Shown piece by piece: positions 1 to 9,088 of a DNA stretch of 64,000 bases. Every line of letters begins with the position of its first letter. The stretch's first letter is position 1. Source of the DNA: RBC074 sp964470555 (GTDB taxonomy: Bacteria; Acidobacteriota; Blastocatellia; RBC074); assembly GCA_964470555.1 (NCBI GenBank), contig CAYYDG010000034.1, forward strand, positions 1 through 64,000, written 5' to 3'. The notes beneath the pieces were generated by a model that did not search any database, was not told where the DNA came from, and worked only from the letters and a program-made list of their open reading frames with translations. A program made the translations under genes and the position numbers.

Positions 1-61
1 GCCGTTTTCATCGTTTCAGGGCGTTGTCGCAAACGACATGTCAGACTCCTTTCCGCGATGG
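1..61. other. Left-edge spacer without a recognisable gene
   Basis: On the minus strand an AAGGAG ribosome-binding sequence lies seven bases before an ATG near position 38, but that frame stops after seven codons. Another ATG at positions 11-9 runs off the window. A neighbouring gene may begin here, but too little is visible to name it. Confidence 0.3.
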
Positions 62-1294
62 TTACTTGTTTTCAGCTTGCGATTGTTGAGCGTTCCAGCG
101 AACTTTGCGTTCCTGTTTCAATGCCAGATTGCCAATGTGTGCGGCGCGCGCGGCTTCGACAGCGACGCGGATGTCGGCAGTCGGCGTTTTTCGGCTTTTC
201 ACCGAATCCAGGAAGTTGCGAATGTGTGTGGCGGTTCCGTCGCCTTTGGAATCAATTTGAATTGCAGGTTTGGCTTCGCCGGCGCGAGAAAATCCTTGCC
301 CGGTTTCCTTGTACACGGCCAGCCGTTCGCGGTCGAGTTTCATCGTCGCCTTGGTTCCGCGCAATTCCAGTCCGCCGTCGTCAATGCTGCTGGCCATCAT
401 TCCGTGATAACTGGCGGTGAAGTTTTTCGGATATTCCAGCACACAATTGATAGTGTCCGGGCATTCCCAATCCAGCACGTAGCGGTTGCCGACGGTTGTC
501 GCCGTTAGCGGAGTCGCGGCTCCGGTGTACCAATGCACCACGTCAATCCAATGGCACATCAAATCGGTCAGCGCGCCTCCGCCGAAATCCCAGTACCAAC
601 GCCACCAGTAAAATTTCTGCGGGGTCAGTTCCTGCGCCGGAGCTTTGCCGAGCCACGTTTTCTGGTCGAGTTTGTCATACGCCAATTTGCTGGAATGGCC
701 GCTGGCCGGATAGTTCTGATACCACCACATTCGCACGGTTGTCAGTTGGCCGAGCGTACCTTCGTCAACGATTTTTTTGCCGTCAATGAAATGCGACCAG
801 CTTCGTTGCTGCATGCCGACTTGCACGACGCGCTTGCTCGCTTCGACGGCTTTGATGATGCCTGCGCCTTCTTCCAGCGTGTGCGTAATGGGTTTTTCGA
901 CATACACATCCTTGCCCGCGGCGACGGCGTCCGAGGTGATTTTGACGTGCCAATGATCGGGCGTGGCGATGATTACGGCGTCAATGTTCTTGTCATCCAA
1001 CACTGCGCGATAGTCTTTGAGTTGTTTGGCGTTGCTCAGGTTGAGTGTAGACGCGGCGCGTTCGACGTTTGGTTGATAAACGTCGCAGAGCGCGACGATT
1101 TCGGCGTCGGAATTGTTTTTGACGTGATTCAACAATCCGCGCATGCGCCCGCCGGTTCCGATGGCTCCGACGCGAATGCGGTCGTTGGCTCCGATAACTT
1201 TGGCTGAAGCGGGAAGAGCGGACAACAGCATCGTACCGCCTAAACCTGTCGCTGACGTTTTCAAAAAGTCTCTGCGTTTGCCGGTGTTCATCAT
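62..1294 (-). CDS. Gfo/Idh/MocA family oxidoreductase, Tat-exported
   Basis: A 410-aa NAD(P)-dependent oxidoreductase of the Gfo/Idh/MocA family, which usually acts on sugars or cyclitols. The N-terminus carries the twin-arginine motif KRRDFLKTS followed by a hydrophobic stretch ending PASA, so export through the Tat system is expected, as for many acidobacterial and planctomycete members. The Rossmann fold begins near residue 38 (RVGAIGTGGRM), and the family EKP motif is in VYVEKPITHT near residue 130. A GGAGG box precedes two consecutive ATGs; the second (1291) has the better spacing. It is followed by an exported amidohydrolase and cytochrome c protein on the same strand, suggesting periplasmic catabolism. 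The substrate cannot be assigned. Confidence 0.88.
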   Translation of the reverse strand: MMNTGKRRDFLKTSATGLGGTMLLSALPASAKVIGANDRIRVGAIGTGGRMRGLLNHVKNNSDAEIVALCDVYQPNVERAASTLNLSNAKQLKDYRAVLDDKNIDAVIIATPDHWHVKITSDAVAAGKDVYVEKPITHTLEEGAGIIKAVEASKRVVQVGMQQRSWSHFIDGKKIVDEGTLGQLTTVRMWWYQNYPASGHSSKLAYDKLDQKTWLGKAPAQELTPQKFYWWRWYWDFGGGALTDLMCHWIDVVHWYTGAATPLTATTVGNRYVLDWECPDTINCVLEYPKNFTASYHGMMASSIDDGGLELRGTKATMKLDRERLAVYKETGQGFSRAGEAKPAIQIDSKGDGTATHIRNFLDSVKSRKTPTADIRVAVEAARAAHIGNLALKQERKVRWNAQQSQAENK

Positions 1295-1325
1295 TAGCCT
1301 CCGATTGGTTTTGATTGTGTGGTGT

Positions 1326-2555
1326 TCATTGTTTGTAAATCTTGCCGCCTTTCATCACCAGTTTGATTTTGCGAACGGCGGACACGTCGCGCGTCGGGTC
1401 GCCTTCGACGGCGATCAAATCAGCCAGCAAACCAGCTTTGACGAAGCCGATCTGATTTTCCTGATGCAAAACTCGAGCGTTGATCGAAGTTGCCGACCGC
1501 AATGTTTCGATTGGCGACATTCCAAATTTGACCATGGCTTCCAGTTCGCGCGCGTTGTCGCCGTGAGCGAAGACGCCAACATCGCTGCCCGCGGCGATGG
1601 TCACGCCCGCTTCCAGCGCGGCTTTCATCATCGCTGGTTTGCGCGTTTGATCGCCAACGGAAAGCGTGGGGCACAGAGCGACGCCTTTTTCTTTCATCAA
1701 TCGAAACACTTCCAGCGTGCCGTCGTTGCCGTGTTCGATGGTTTCGACTCCGGCCAGCGTCGCGCGGCGCATGCCTTCGGGCGTGGTGGCGTGCGCGGCA
1801 ACCGGAACGCCCGCGCTTTTGGCCAGTTCGACCACCAGCTTCAATTCGTCGAGCGTGAACGTCGGCGCGGCTCCGGCTTTGCCCCAGCGGTAATCGGCGT
1901 AAACCTTGATCCAGTCCGCGCCTTTGCCGATTTGCGTGCGAACGGCTTTAGTCAACGAATCAATTCCGTCGGCTTCTTCGGCGCCTTGAGGAACGTTCCA
2001 TTCGGTCGCGTAACCTTTCGGACCGTAACTGCCGCTGACGACAATGGCGCGTGTCGCAATCAGCATTCGAGGGCCGGGAATGATGCCTTGTTGCACGGCT
2101 TGTTTCAGGCCGACATCGGCATAATCCGCGCCTTCGGTTCCCAAATCCCGAATCGTCGTGAATCCGGCAAGCAAGGTGTCACGCAGATGATTCGTCGCTC
2201 GCGCCACACGCAAGCTCAAATGTTCGCGCGCGACCTGGTCGTTCCACGGAGTTTCGCTGTACGGATGCAGCAAACAATGCGAATGCGCCTCGATCAAACC
2301 CGGCATCAAGGTCGCGCCCGGCAATTCGATGATTTTGGCGTCGGCGGGAGTTTTAATGTCACCAACAGCTTCGATCTTTTCGCCGCGCACCAGTACCGAC
2401 CAATTTTCGCGCAACTGTTCGCCGTCGAATACGCGCGCCGGTTTGAGCAGGTAGACGCTGGCTGGCGCAGCCGTTTGAATCGCCGACGAGCGATGAGTCG
2501 CAATGGCAGTCAAAACACATAACGCAATGACAAATGCCGGAAATCTGTGTTTCAT
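1326..2555 (-). CDS. Exported amidohydrolase (imidazolonepropionase-like)
   Basis: A metal-dependent amidohydrolase of about 409 aa with a signal peptide (MKHRFPAFVIALCVLTAIATH). The TIM-barrel metal motif HSH is seen in PGLIEAHSHC, and the late metal ligand region is AAGSDVGVFAHG. Related family members are imidazolonepropionase-like or Xaa-Pro dipeptidase-like enzymes. The frame opens earlier (2627), but the ATG at 2555 follows an AAGGAAA ribosome-binding site and starts directly with a good signal peptide, so it was chosen. It lies 31 bp upstream of the Tat oxidoreductase in transcriptional order. The natural substrate is not apparent. Confidence 0.85.
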   Translation of the reverse strand: MKHRFPAFVIALCVLTAIATHRSSAIQTAAPASVYLLKPARVFDGEQLRENWSVLVRGEKIEAVGDIKTPADAKIIELPGATLMPGLIEAHSHCLLHPYSETPWNDQVAREHLSLRVARATNHLRDTLLAGFTTIRDLGTEGADYADVGLKQAVQQGIIPGPRMLIATRAIVVSGSYGPKGYATEWNVPQGAEEADGIDSLTKAVRTQIGKGADWIKVYADYRWGKAGAAPTFTLDELKLVVELAKSAGVPVAAHATTPEGMRRATLAGVETIEHGNDGTLEVFRLMKEKGVALCPTLSVGDQTRKPAMMKAALEAGVTIAAGSDVGVFAHGDNARELEAMVKFGMSPIETLRSATSINARVLHQENQIGFVKAGLLADLIAVEGDPTRDVSAVRKIKLVMKGGKIYKQ

Positions 2556-2574
2556 CTTTTCCTTTTTAGGAGAT

Positions 2575-3222
2575 TCAATATCGCCACTGATAAACCGCAA
2601 ATTTGATGATTTCGTTTTGGAAATCAATCAGCCCTGCTTCGGTTTGCCACCAGTTGCCGGCGTCGTATTTTTTCTGCGGGACAGCGATCATCTTCAATTC
2701 AACGCCCAGCGCGGCCAGCTTTCGATGCAAAATCCATCGCGCCCGGCGCGTGTGAAACAGATCGGTTGTCGCCAACAACAATTTCGCGTTGTTGGCTTTT
2801 GCCCAAACGGTCAGCGCCTCGGCTTCTTCGACTGTGCTGGTGACTTCAGGTTCAAGCCGGACAATTGCGCTTTCGGAAACTGATTTCAGCTTCAACAAAT
2901 CAACTGTCAGTTCCGCCTGATCAACGACCAGCCCCAATGTGTTGAGTTGCGTTCGTTCGGGTTGTAGCACCAAAATCCGATTGGCAAATCCGGCGTGATA
3001 CAACTCTGCCGCTTTCAGTGTTCGCAATTCCACGCCGCCGCCCAGAATGACAATTGCGTCGGCTGTCGCTGGTGAATCGGCGACGATGTAAAGATGCGCT
3101 ATGCCTCGCAATAGTGGAACGCGTTGCCACCACGCCAGCGCCAGCAGGAAGACGGCTGCGCCGAGCGCGATGCCGACCAATTTCAAACGTCGGCGCGAAA
3201 ACCAACGCGCGACTCTTTTCAC
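2575..3222 (-). CDS. YdcF family (DUF218) membrane-anchored protein
   Basis: A protein of about 215 aa in the YdcF/SanA/ElyC (DUF218) family, whose members are linked to envelope or undecaprenyl-phosphate metabolism although most functions are unknown. A cationic start (KRVARWFSRRR) is followed by one transmembrane helix, then the DUF218 core with ADAIVILGGG and a late TDLFHTRRAR segment. The frame is open from 3285, but a GTG at 3222 lies behind AGGGAG and just after the upstream gene's stop, a typical translational-coupling arrangement, so it was taken as the start. It is downstream of the large cytochrome c/DUF1549 gene and probably cotranscribed with it. Confidence 0.75.
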   Translation of the reverse strand: MKRVARWFSRRRLKLVGIALGAAVFLLALAWWQRVPLLRGIAHLYIVADSPATADAIVILGGGVELRTLKAAELYHAGFANRILVLQPERTQLNTLGLVVDQAELTVDLLKLKSVSESAIVRLEPEVTSTVEEAEALTVWAKANNAKLLLATTDLFHTRRARWILHRKLAALGVELKMIAVPQKKYDAGNWWQTEAGLIDFQNEIIKFAVYQWRY

Positions 3223-3227
3223 GGCGC

Positions 3228-6200
3228 TTACTCCCTGGTGATCGTTTCGTCCAGATTCAACAGCACGCGGGCGACGGCAGTCCACGCAGCCAGATCATCC
3301 ATTCTGACGCCTTTGGGCAAGGTGAATGGTTTGTCAGGATCGTTGGTCGCCAGATTCCATGGATTCAATTCGCCGGTCGTGAAGCGTTCCAGTTGGCGAT
3401 TTTTCAGCGCAAGCAATTCCGCCAGTTCCGCCGGAGTCGGCGCGCGCGTCAGCGCTCGACGAAACGCGAAGGTTGCTCGCGCCGTATCAGTCAAGCCGCC
3501 TTCCTTGATGGTTTTCGCGGCCAGCGCGCGCGCTGCTTCCAGAAACAGAGTTTCGTTGAGCGTGGTCAATGCCTGCAGTGGAGTATTCGACCGCGTGCGC
3601 CGAACGCAGGAAATATCTGCCGTTGGCGCATCGAACGCTTGCAGCGCCGGGAAAGGAACCGACCGATAACGAAACGTGTACAACGCGCGGCGATACCTTT
3701 CTTCGCCTTTGCTTTCCGCCCAGGGTTTGGGGCCGTAACTGGCGGGCGGCAAATACAGGAACTCCGGCGAAGGAGGGAAGATGCTTCCGCCGCCGACTTT
3801 TGGATTCAGCAAGCCGCTTGATTGCAGCGCAATGTCGCGCACGATTTCCGCTTCAACGCGCAGCCGAGAACTGCGCGCCAGCAAGCGATTGAATTGATCG
3901 CGCTGCTGCAATTCCGGCGTGACCTTTGACGATTGCCGGTACGTCGCAGAAGTGACTATCAGGCGGTGAATATGCTTCAAGCTCCAGGGCTGAGATTTCG
4001 GATTTCGGATTTCGGATTTCGGATTTGCTTTTGCCAGCACATTTCTTCCTCCAGTCCCTCCATCTCTTCGTCCCTCAGTCCCTCCGTCCATAAGTTCTAC
4101 CGCCAGCCAATCCAGCAACTCAGGATGCGAAGGCGCGTCGGCTTGTTTGCCGAAATCTTCCGAAGTCGCCAGCAATCCAGTGCCGAAATAAGTTTGCCAG
4201 ATGCGATTGACCGCCGCGCGCGCAGTCGTTGGCGATTGGCGATCCACCAGCCATTTCGCAAAGGTCAGCCGATTCGCCGGAGAATCGGCTGGTAATTGAT
4301 GCAAAAACGCCGGGACGCCCGGTTGAATCTCTTTGTCAGGTTTCAGAAAGTCGCCGCGTTTGAGCGTGAAGGTAGTACGCATTTCGCCGCGTTCGTTGTA
4401 CACCAGTTGCGAAGAACCTTCGGGATGTTGCCGCCACAATTCGGCGATTTGATCGTTGGTCGTTTTCCAATCGGCTACGGTCGTTCGCCAATACCCAAAG
4501 ATAGTTTGCGTTTGTTGTTCGGTTCGCTGGTTGAAAGGAATCGAAAGCAGTTCGCGCACGTTGGCGGGTAGCGGATCGGCAACGGCGTCTTTGCCGGTGG
4601 TCACGGACAAACGCATTCGGCCAAGATTGTTGTTTTGATTGTCGTCGCTGTTCCATCCACCGTGATTTTGTTTCAGATAGAAAGTCAGAATGGTTCCGCC
4701 ATCAAAACTGATTGGCTGTTCGGCGACAAAAACGGCTTTGCGTGGAACGTTGCGTTGGCCTGGTCCGGCATCAATGCCCCAAGCAGTTTCGTCCTTGCCG
4801 TCTATAGCAAAATCAATCGGGCCGGTAATGCGTTTGCGCGTTGTCTTGTCGTAAAAGATCGGTTCCAGGTCGCGTTCGGGCTGGTTGAAATCGGCAGTAG
4901 CTTTGACCAATTTGATCTTGGTGATTTTTGTCGGTTCATTTGTCGGAGCGGCTTCAACTTCAAATTCGGTCAGCGTGCCCAAACCTTTAGTGGAGCGTCC
5001 CGGACCATTCAATGGCAGGTTCGGATCGTTGAGCAATTCCAGCCGGAACGCCGCTATGTTTTTCACGTCGGTTTTCCAAACCATTTTCACGCGGTGTTTG
5101 GTCGGGGCATAACCCGCGGCCAGAAACGAGCCGTCTTTGTAAGGCAGATACTTTTGGCCGCCAGTGGAAATATCGTCCACTTCCGGGCGAACGATGATCC
5201 ATTCCGGTTGATTCGCTTTGGCTTGGGCTTCCCACGCAGCCATTTGCGCTGGCCAGTCGGGCGTTTTGTGCTGCAATTCGGCTTCGAGTTCGCGCGTGCG
5301 GCGGAAAATTTCCGCGCGCTTCTTATGTTCTTCAGGCGTGTAGACGGCGATGTTGGCTTCGTTGGAATTGTTCAGAAAAGCGAACAGCCGGTAATACTCT
5401 TCCTGTTTGAGCGGATCGAATTTGTGGTTGTGGCATTGCGCGCATTGAATGGTCAGCCCCAGCACTCCTTTGCCGATGGCGTCCATGCGGTCGAACATCG
5501 CCTCCATGCGGAACTGTTCGGGATCAATGCCACCTTCTTCGTTAATCATCGAATTGCGCAAAAAACCTGTGGCGACGATTTGATCCTGCGTGGGATTGGG
5601 CAGCAGGTCTCCGGCAATCTGTTCGATGATGAATTGATCGTAAGGCAAATCGCGGTTCAGCGCGTTGATCACCCAATCGCGGTAAAACCAGACGGCGCGC
5701 TGTTTGTCTTTTTCATAACCGTCGGAATCGGCGTAGCGCGCTGCATCCAGCCAATGGCGTCCCCAACGTTCGCCGTAATGCGGGCTGCTGAGCAAACGAT
5801 CCACCAGCTTTTCATAAGCCTTCGGTGATTTGTCGGCGACAAAAGCGTCCACTTCTTCCGGTGTAGGCGGCAAGCCGATCAAATCCAGACTCAACCGGCG
5901 AATCAACGTGACGCGGTCGGCTTCGGGCGAAGGTTTCAATCCCTCTTTTTCCAATCGAGCCAGCACAAAGGCGTCAATCGGATTTTTGATCCAGACAGAG
6001 TTTTTGATTTGCGGCAATTCAGGCCTGACTGGTGCGTTGAAGGCCCAATGCCGGGCGACAGATTTCGCCACGTCACCCTTTCCCCCTGTCACCCCTTCGC
6101 TTTCCGGCCAAATCGCGCCTTGTTCGATCCAGGTTTTAATCAGAGCGATTTGCTCGGCGGAAAGCGGTTTGCCGCCCATCGGCATCCGCGCCTGATCGCT

Positions 6201-6473
6201 CAAGCCTGCGACGCGGCGATACAGTTCGCTTTCGGCGGCGTTGCCGGGTTTGATGGCTTTGGCCATCGCGATGGCTTTGGAATCCAGCCGCAATCCGCCG
6301 GATTGTTTTTTCTCGCCGTGACAACCCGCGCACGAAGCCGCAAAGATCGGTTGAATGTCGCGCACAAAGTCTACTTTTTGTTGTGCTCTGGCATTGGGCT
6401 GCCAAATATTCAGCGCCACAAACGCGCCAACGAACACCAGAAGGACGATCAGGGATAGAGTTTTTTTGCTCAT
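3228..6473 (-). CDS. PSD1 / cytochrome c DUF1549-DUF1553 protein with repeat insert
   Basis: A 1081-aa exported protein of the planctomycete-type cytochrome c plus DUF1549/DUF1553 (PSD1) family. A signal anchor occupies residues 6-24. The c-type heme motif CAGCH is at residues 48-52, then comes a DUF1549 domain (about 155-360), a middle region, and DUF1553 toward the C-terminus. These proteins are thought to act with sugar oxidoreductases in the periplasm, but their chemistry is not established. Compared with the paralogue at 11191-13728, about 33 extra residues lie between the motifs LLDWLA and WSLKHIHRL (about residues 793-830). They are encoded by short tandem nucleotide repeats, so this is an in-frame repeat insertion. 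Confidence 0.88.
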   Translation of the reverse strand: MSKKTLSLIVLLVFVGAFVALNIWQPNARAQQKVDFVRDIQPIFAASCAGCHGEKKQSGGLRLDSKAIAMAKAIKPGNAAESELYRRVAGLSDQARMPMGGKPLSAEQIALIKTWIEQGAIWPESEGVTGGKGDVAKSVARHWAFNAPVRPELPQIKNSVWIKNPIDAFVLARLEKEGLKPSPEADRVTLIRRLSLDLIGLPPTPEEVDAFVADKSPKAYEKLVDRLLSSPHYGERWGRHWLDAARYADSDGYEKDKQRAVWFYRDWVINALNRDLPYDQFIIEQIAGDLLPNPTQDQIVATGFLRNSMINEEGGIDPEQFRMEAMFDRMDAIGKGVLGLTIQCAQCHNHKFDPLKQEEYYRLFAFLNNSNEANIAVYTPEEHKKRAEIFRRTRELEAELQHKTPDWPAQMAAWEAQAKANQPEWIIVRPEVDDISTGGQKYLPYKDGSFLAAGYAPTKHRVKMVWKTDVKNIAAFRLELLNDPNLPLNGPGRSTKGLGTLTEFEVEAAPTNEPTKITKIKLVKATADFNQPERDLEPIFYDKTTRKRITGPIDFAIDGKDETAWGIDAGPGQRNVPRKAVFVAEQPISFDGGTILTFYLKQNHGGWNSDDNQNNNLGRMRLSVTTGKDAVADPLPANVRELLSIPFNQRTEQQTQTIFGYWRTTVADWKTTNDQIAELWRQHPEGSSQLVYNERGEMRTTFTLKRGDFLKPDKEIQPGVPAFLHQLPADSPANRLTFAKWLVDRQSPTTARAAVNRIWQTYFGTGLLATSEDFGKQADAPSHPELLDWLAVELMDGGTEGRRDGGTGGRNVLAKANPKSEIRNPKSQPWSLKHIHRLIVTSATYRQSSKVTPELQQRDQFNRLLARSSRLRVEAEIVRDIALQSSGLLNPKVGGGSIFPPSPEFLYLPPASYGPKPWAESKGEERYRRALYTFRYRSVPFPALQAFDAPTADISCVRRTRSNTPLQALTTLNETLFLEAARALAAKTIKEGGLTDTARATFAFRRALTRAPTPAELAELLALKNRQLERFTTGELNPWNLATNDPDKPFTLPKGVRMDDLAAWTAVARVLLNLDETITRE
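3985..4095. repeat. Heptad-repeat tract inserted in a coding region
   Basis: About 110 bp inside the DUF1553 domain is made of two tandem tracts: a heptamer array of the type GGATTTC repeated several times, and an imperfect array of CCCTC/GTCC words. The tract length keeps the reading frame open and encodes residues such as PKSEIRNPKS and DGGTEGRRDGG. The paralogue elsewhere in the window has no such segment. Confidence 0.8.
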
Positions 6474-6619
6474 GTCGTTTGCAAACGCCCGCCACCAAAG
6501 CAGGCCAATTCAATTGAAATTCAAATCTTGAAGGAAGGAAAAATTGCAGGCGGATTATCGTCAGGCAGGATTTTTATTACAAGGCGCTTGGATCGCCAAC
6601 AATTGGCTGGGAGTGATCA

Positions 6620-6667
6620 GAAATAAAAATGCAGCAAGTCAGGCAGAAATGCCGCGCTTGCTGCATT
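6620..6667 (-). terminator. Rho-independent terminator of the ParA operon
   Basis: Eleven-base perfect arms AATGCAGCAAG (6628-6638) and CTTGCTGCATT (6657-6667) form a hairpin. In the minus-strand direction the stem is followed by a T-rich run. It sits just downstream of the last gene of the three-gene operon. Confidence 0.7.
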
Positions 6668-6691
6668 GTTTATGGCACGGTGAGTGAATGG

Positions 6692-7303
6692 TCAGGTAGA
6701 CGCTGTGATTTGTTCTGGTTCGACTTCGTTTGAATCGGCCAGTGACCATTCGCTTTCGGTGCGTCCCGCCAGCCGGTCGCTCATTCTGGCATTTTCGATG
6801 TAATTGACGATTTGATTGGTCAGAGCCGCTTTTGTCGCTTTGCTGCCGGGTGTCATTCCAAGCGCCAGCGCAACCTGTTTGATCGTTACCGCCAAATGCT
6901 TTTTGTCGCTCAACTGAACACGAATTTCCTCTGCTGGTAGCCGCTTGATGGTTTCAGCAAGCGCAGAGACATCCACTTCGCTTTGCTCTTTTATTGCAGT
7001 GCGAGTTGAAGTCTTCTTCGGCTTCTGGTTGACGCCGACAGATTTCGCAAGCGCCGGATTCGTTTCCGCCTGGCGCAGCAACTCTTCCAATTTGATGAGT
7101 GATTGCTGAATGTCGGCAGCCTCTTCGCGTGTCGGCAGAGCGCCGAATTTGCCTCGCAGGTCAGTGAAAAAATGAATCACCTTATCGAACGTGGCGGTGG
7201 CTTCTTTGCGTTGAGCGTCAGTGGGCAGTAACCCAAGCAGGTTTTGCAGGCCAGCGAGGAACGCGAAAGTCTCAGGCGTGGTGGGCTTTTTTGACTTGGG
7301 CAT
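6692..7303 (-). CDS. Hypothetical protein, last gene of the ParA operon
   Basis: A 203-aa soluble, probably mostly helical protein that I do not recognise. It starts with a lysine-rich MPKSKKP and has a helical N-terminal half (about 10-90), a charged linker with KPKKTSTRTA, and a C-terminal helical segment (about 115-180, containing LGMTPGSKATKAALTNQIV). No signal peptide is present. A GGAGAGG box precedes the ATG, and the gene overlaps the end of the ParA gene by 32 bp, so the two are almost certainly translationally coupled. A role as a ParA partner or DNA-binding adaptor is possible, but nothing in the sequence proves it. Confidence 0.7.
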   Translation of the reverse strand: MPKSKKPTTPETFAFLAGLQNLLGLLPTDAQRKEATATFDKVIHFFTDLRGKFGALPTREEAADIQQSLIKLEELLRQAETNPALAKSVGVNQKPKKTSTRTAIKEQSEVDVSALAETIKRLPAEEIRVQLSDKKHLAVTIKQVALALGMTPGSKATKAALTNQIVNYIENARMSDRLAGRTESEWSLADSNEVEPEQITAST

Positions 7304-8246
7304 GAAAATGAAACCTCTCCAAAAAGATGCGAGTGATGTTTGGGTATTCTTGTCTATCCGCTGCTGCTTGTGCTGCGGGCGTATTGCATTCCCATACAGG
7401 ACGATGCTGCTCTGCCGCTAAGTTATAACCGATGAGTTCAGTGGTGTAACTGCTAAATTGGAGTCCTGAATTTTTCTTTCCGATGTCATCCATTTTCTGT
7501 TTGAATGACGGCAAGACGCCATGGGCGCTGTGCCGGACTTTTACAAACACGACTCCCCCAAGTTCCGCGATTGAAGTCAGCCCATAGGACTTTCCCAGGA
7601 ATGTTTGTGCTGCATCACTTCGCTTACTAATGTCCTTGATGCGCCCCTGTAAGATGTCAAAACCCAGTGTGGACAAATAATCCGGCACAGTCGTGACAAG
7701 ATATGAATGACTGGCGAAAAGCGCGTTTTGCGTCATCAGGTAAAGATTGGGCGGGCAATCAATCAGTATGTAATCGTAATCGTTTTCGACCTGGCGCAAG
7801 GCTTCGGTCAGAAAACGCCGCTCACGCATGTACGCCGCCATTGCCCACGCCGAAGGCTGTTGGCGCGGAAACGGCGCGCTCGATCCGTCCAGTCCCAGTT
7901 CATCGCCCAGCAATTCGACATCGCAGGGAATCAAATCCAGATTGGTAATTCGTTTGCCGTTGTCCAGTTCAATCGGGTTTTCCCAGATGACACGACGTGT
8001 GTTGAGAGAATTTTGCGTGGCGTATTGCCGGTAGAGCGTGGCCAACGTTCCGCGCTCTTTTTTGAATGCGTCCCAGCGTTGGTCTTTGGCGCAGAGGAAG
8101 GTCAGGTTGTTTTGCGGGTCAATATCCACCAGCAACACTTTTTTATGGTAATGCTGCGCGAGCGAACAGCCGATGTGATAGGTGGTAGTGGTTTTACCGA
8201 CGCCGCCTTTGTAATTGATGACGGAGATGATTTTAGCTTTTGGCAT
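7272..8246 (-). CDS. ParA/Soj-like ATPase
   Basis: A 324-aa ParA/MinD-superfamily ATPase. The deviant Walker A motif KGGVGKTTT lies near residues 11-19, the Walker A-prime region is DIDPQNNLT, and Walker B is DYILIDCPPN. Such proteins position DNA or protein cargo on the nucleoid. The ATG at 8246 follows a GGAG box and begins just before the P-loop, as in other short ParA proteins; longer openings (from 8303) are less likely. No ParB homologue or parS-like repeat was seen. Instead the gene is flanked by two unknown proteins in one operon, which suggests a non-standard cargo system or a relic of a plasmid or integrated element. Confidence 0.88.
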   Translation of the reverse strand: MPKAKIISVINYKGGVGKTTTTYHIGCSLAQHYHKKVLLVDIDPQNNLTFLCAKDQRWDAFKKERGTLATLYRQYATQNSLNTRRVIWENPIELDNGKRITNLDLIPCDVELLGDELGLDGSSAPFPRQQPSAWAMAAYMRERRFLTEALRQVENDYDYILIDCPPNLYLMTQNALFASHSYLVTTVPDYLSTLGFDILQGRIKDISKRSDAAQTFLGKSYGLTSIAELGGVVFVKVRHSAHGVLPSFKQKMDDIGKKNSGLQFSSYTTELIGYNLAAEQHRPVWECNTPAAQAAADRQEYPNITRIFLERFHFHAQVKKAHHA

Positions 8247-8337
8247 GCAGGGTGGCTCCAGGTGAAAAAAAGCCTTGCGTCGCCAATGGCGCTTGTACCG
8301 CAAAGTCCGCTGGCGACGCTGCTTTCAGAGTTGAGGA

Positions 8338-8847
8338 TTACCACAACGTGCGTGGATTGACGGAAGCATTCGCTGATTCGGCAATGGCAGCCATTGGCAT
8401 GTTTTCAGCAAGGTTTTCCTCCGATTCGTTCATCTGGGCCTCAGCTTCCACAGAAGATTCATCCGCGACCTCACTCGGCGCGACTTGAGATTCTTCGGCG
8501 GCAACATCTGGCGTGACAACGTCTGAGGATGCCTCAGCAGCAGTATTTTCCAGCGACGATTCCAGCGCAGCTTCCGGTTCTGTTTCTTCAATGCAGATTT
8601 CCGTAGTGAAGACTTCGGCTTGTGCAGATGTGGATTCTGCCCTGGCTTTGAGTTCGGCCAACTCCGCCAGCACTGGATAAAGGCGCAAACAGTATTCGGG
8701 ATTGAGCAGGTTGATGACGGTCAGTTGCTGTTGCAAATGAGTCGTCACAGCCTGGTGCAGGTCTTCAGGCAGATGGGGAAGAGCGAGCATTTCTGAGAGC
8801 AAATAACCCAGACGGGCGCGCGATTCGGGTACAGACATTGCGGACAT
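8338..8847 (-). CDS. Hypothetical acidic protein, first gene of the ParA operon
   Basis: A 169-aa protein with a helical N-terminal part (residues 1-75, with SRARLGYLLSEML and HLPEDLHQAV) and a long low-complexity acidic tail rich in Glu, Ala and Ser. No known domain was recognised. The ATG at 8847 lies six bases after AGGAG. It is the promoter-proximal gene of the ParA operon and follows a good sigma-70-type promoter. An acidic disordered tail beside a ParA ATPase would suit a cargo or adaptor protein, but this is inference only. Confidence 0.7.
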   Translation of the reverse strand: MSAMSVPESRARLGYLLSEMLALPHLPEDLHQAVTTHLQQQLTVINLLNPEYCLRLYPVLAELAELKARAESTSAQAEVFTTEICIEETEPEAALESSLENTAAEASSDVVTPDVAAEESQVAPSEVADESSVEAEAQMNESEENLAENMPMAAIAESANASVNPRTLW

Positions 8848-9017
8848 ATCTTTCTCCTATGGTTGATGAATTGATGGGATTCTCCGGAGTTTGCGAAACC
8901 TGGGGATCGGCGAGGTGAAACAAACTGAGATATTGATTGAACCGGAGATTGATGAGGGGCAGGGTGTCGAGCGATGGTTCATAAAACTGAAGCTTGAACC
9001 ACATCAGGACGCGGCGG

Positions 9018-9046
9018 AATTTAAGACAGCTTCTCTGGGGTGTCAA
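9018..9046 (-). promoter_or_regulatory. Sigma-70-type promoter of the ParA operon
   Basis: On the minus strand a perfect TTGACA (9046-9041) is separated by 17 bases from TAAATT (9023-9018). AT-rich sequence lies upstream. It would start transcription near 9011, giving a leader of about 165 bases before the operon's first gene. Confidence 0.55.
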
Positions 9047-9088
9047 CGATTATTTTTAATGATTGAGAATTATTGGTAGGAAAACAAT

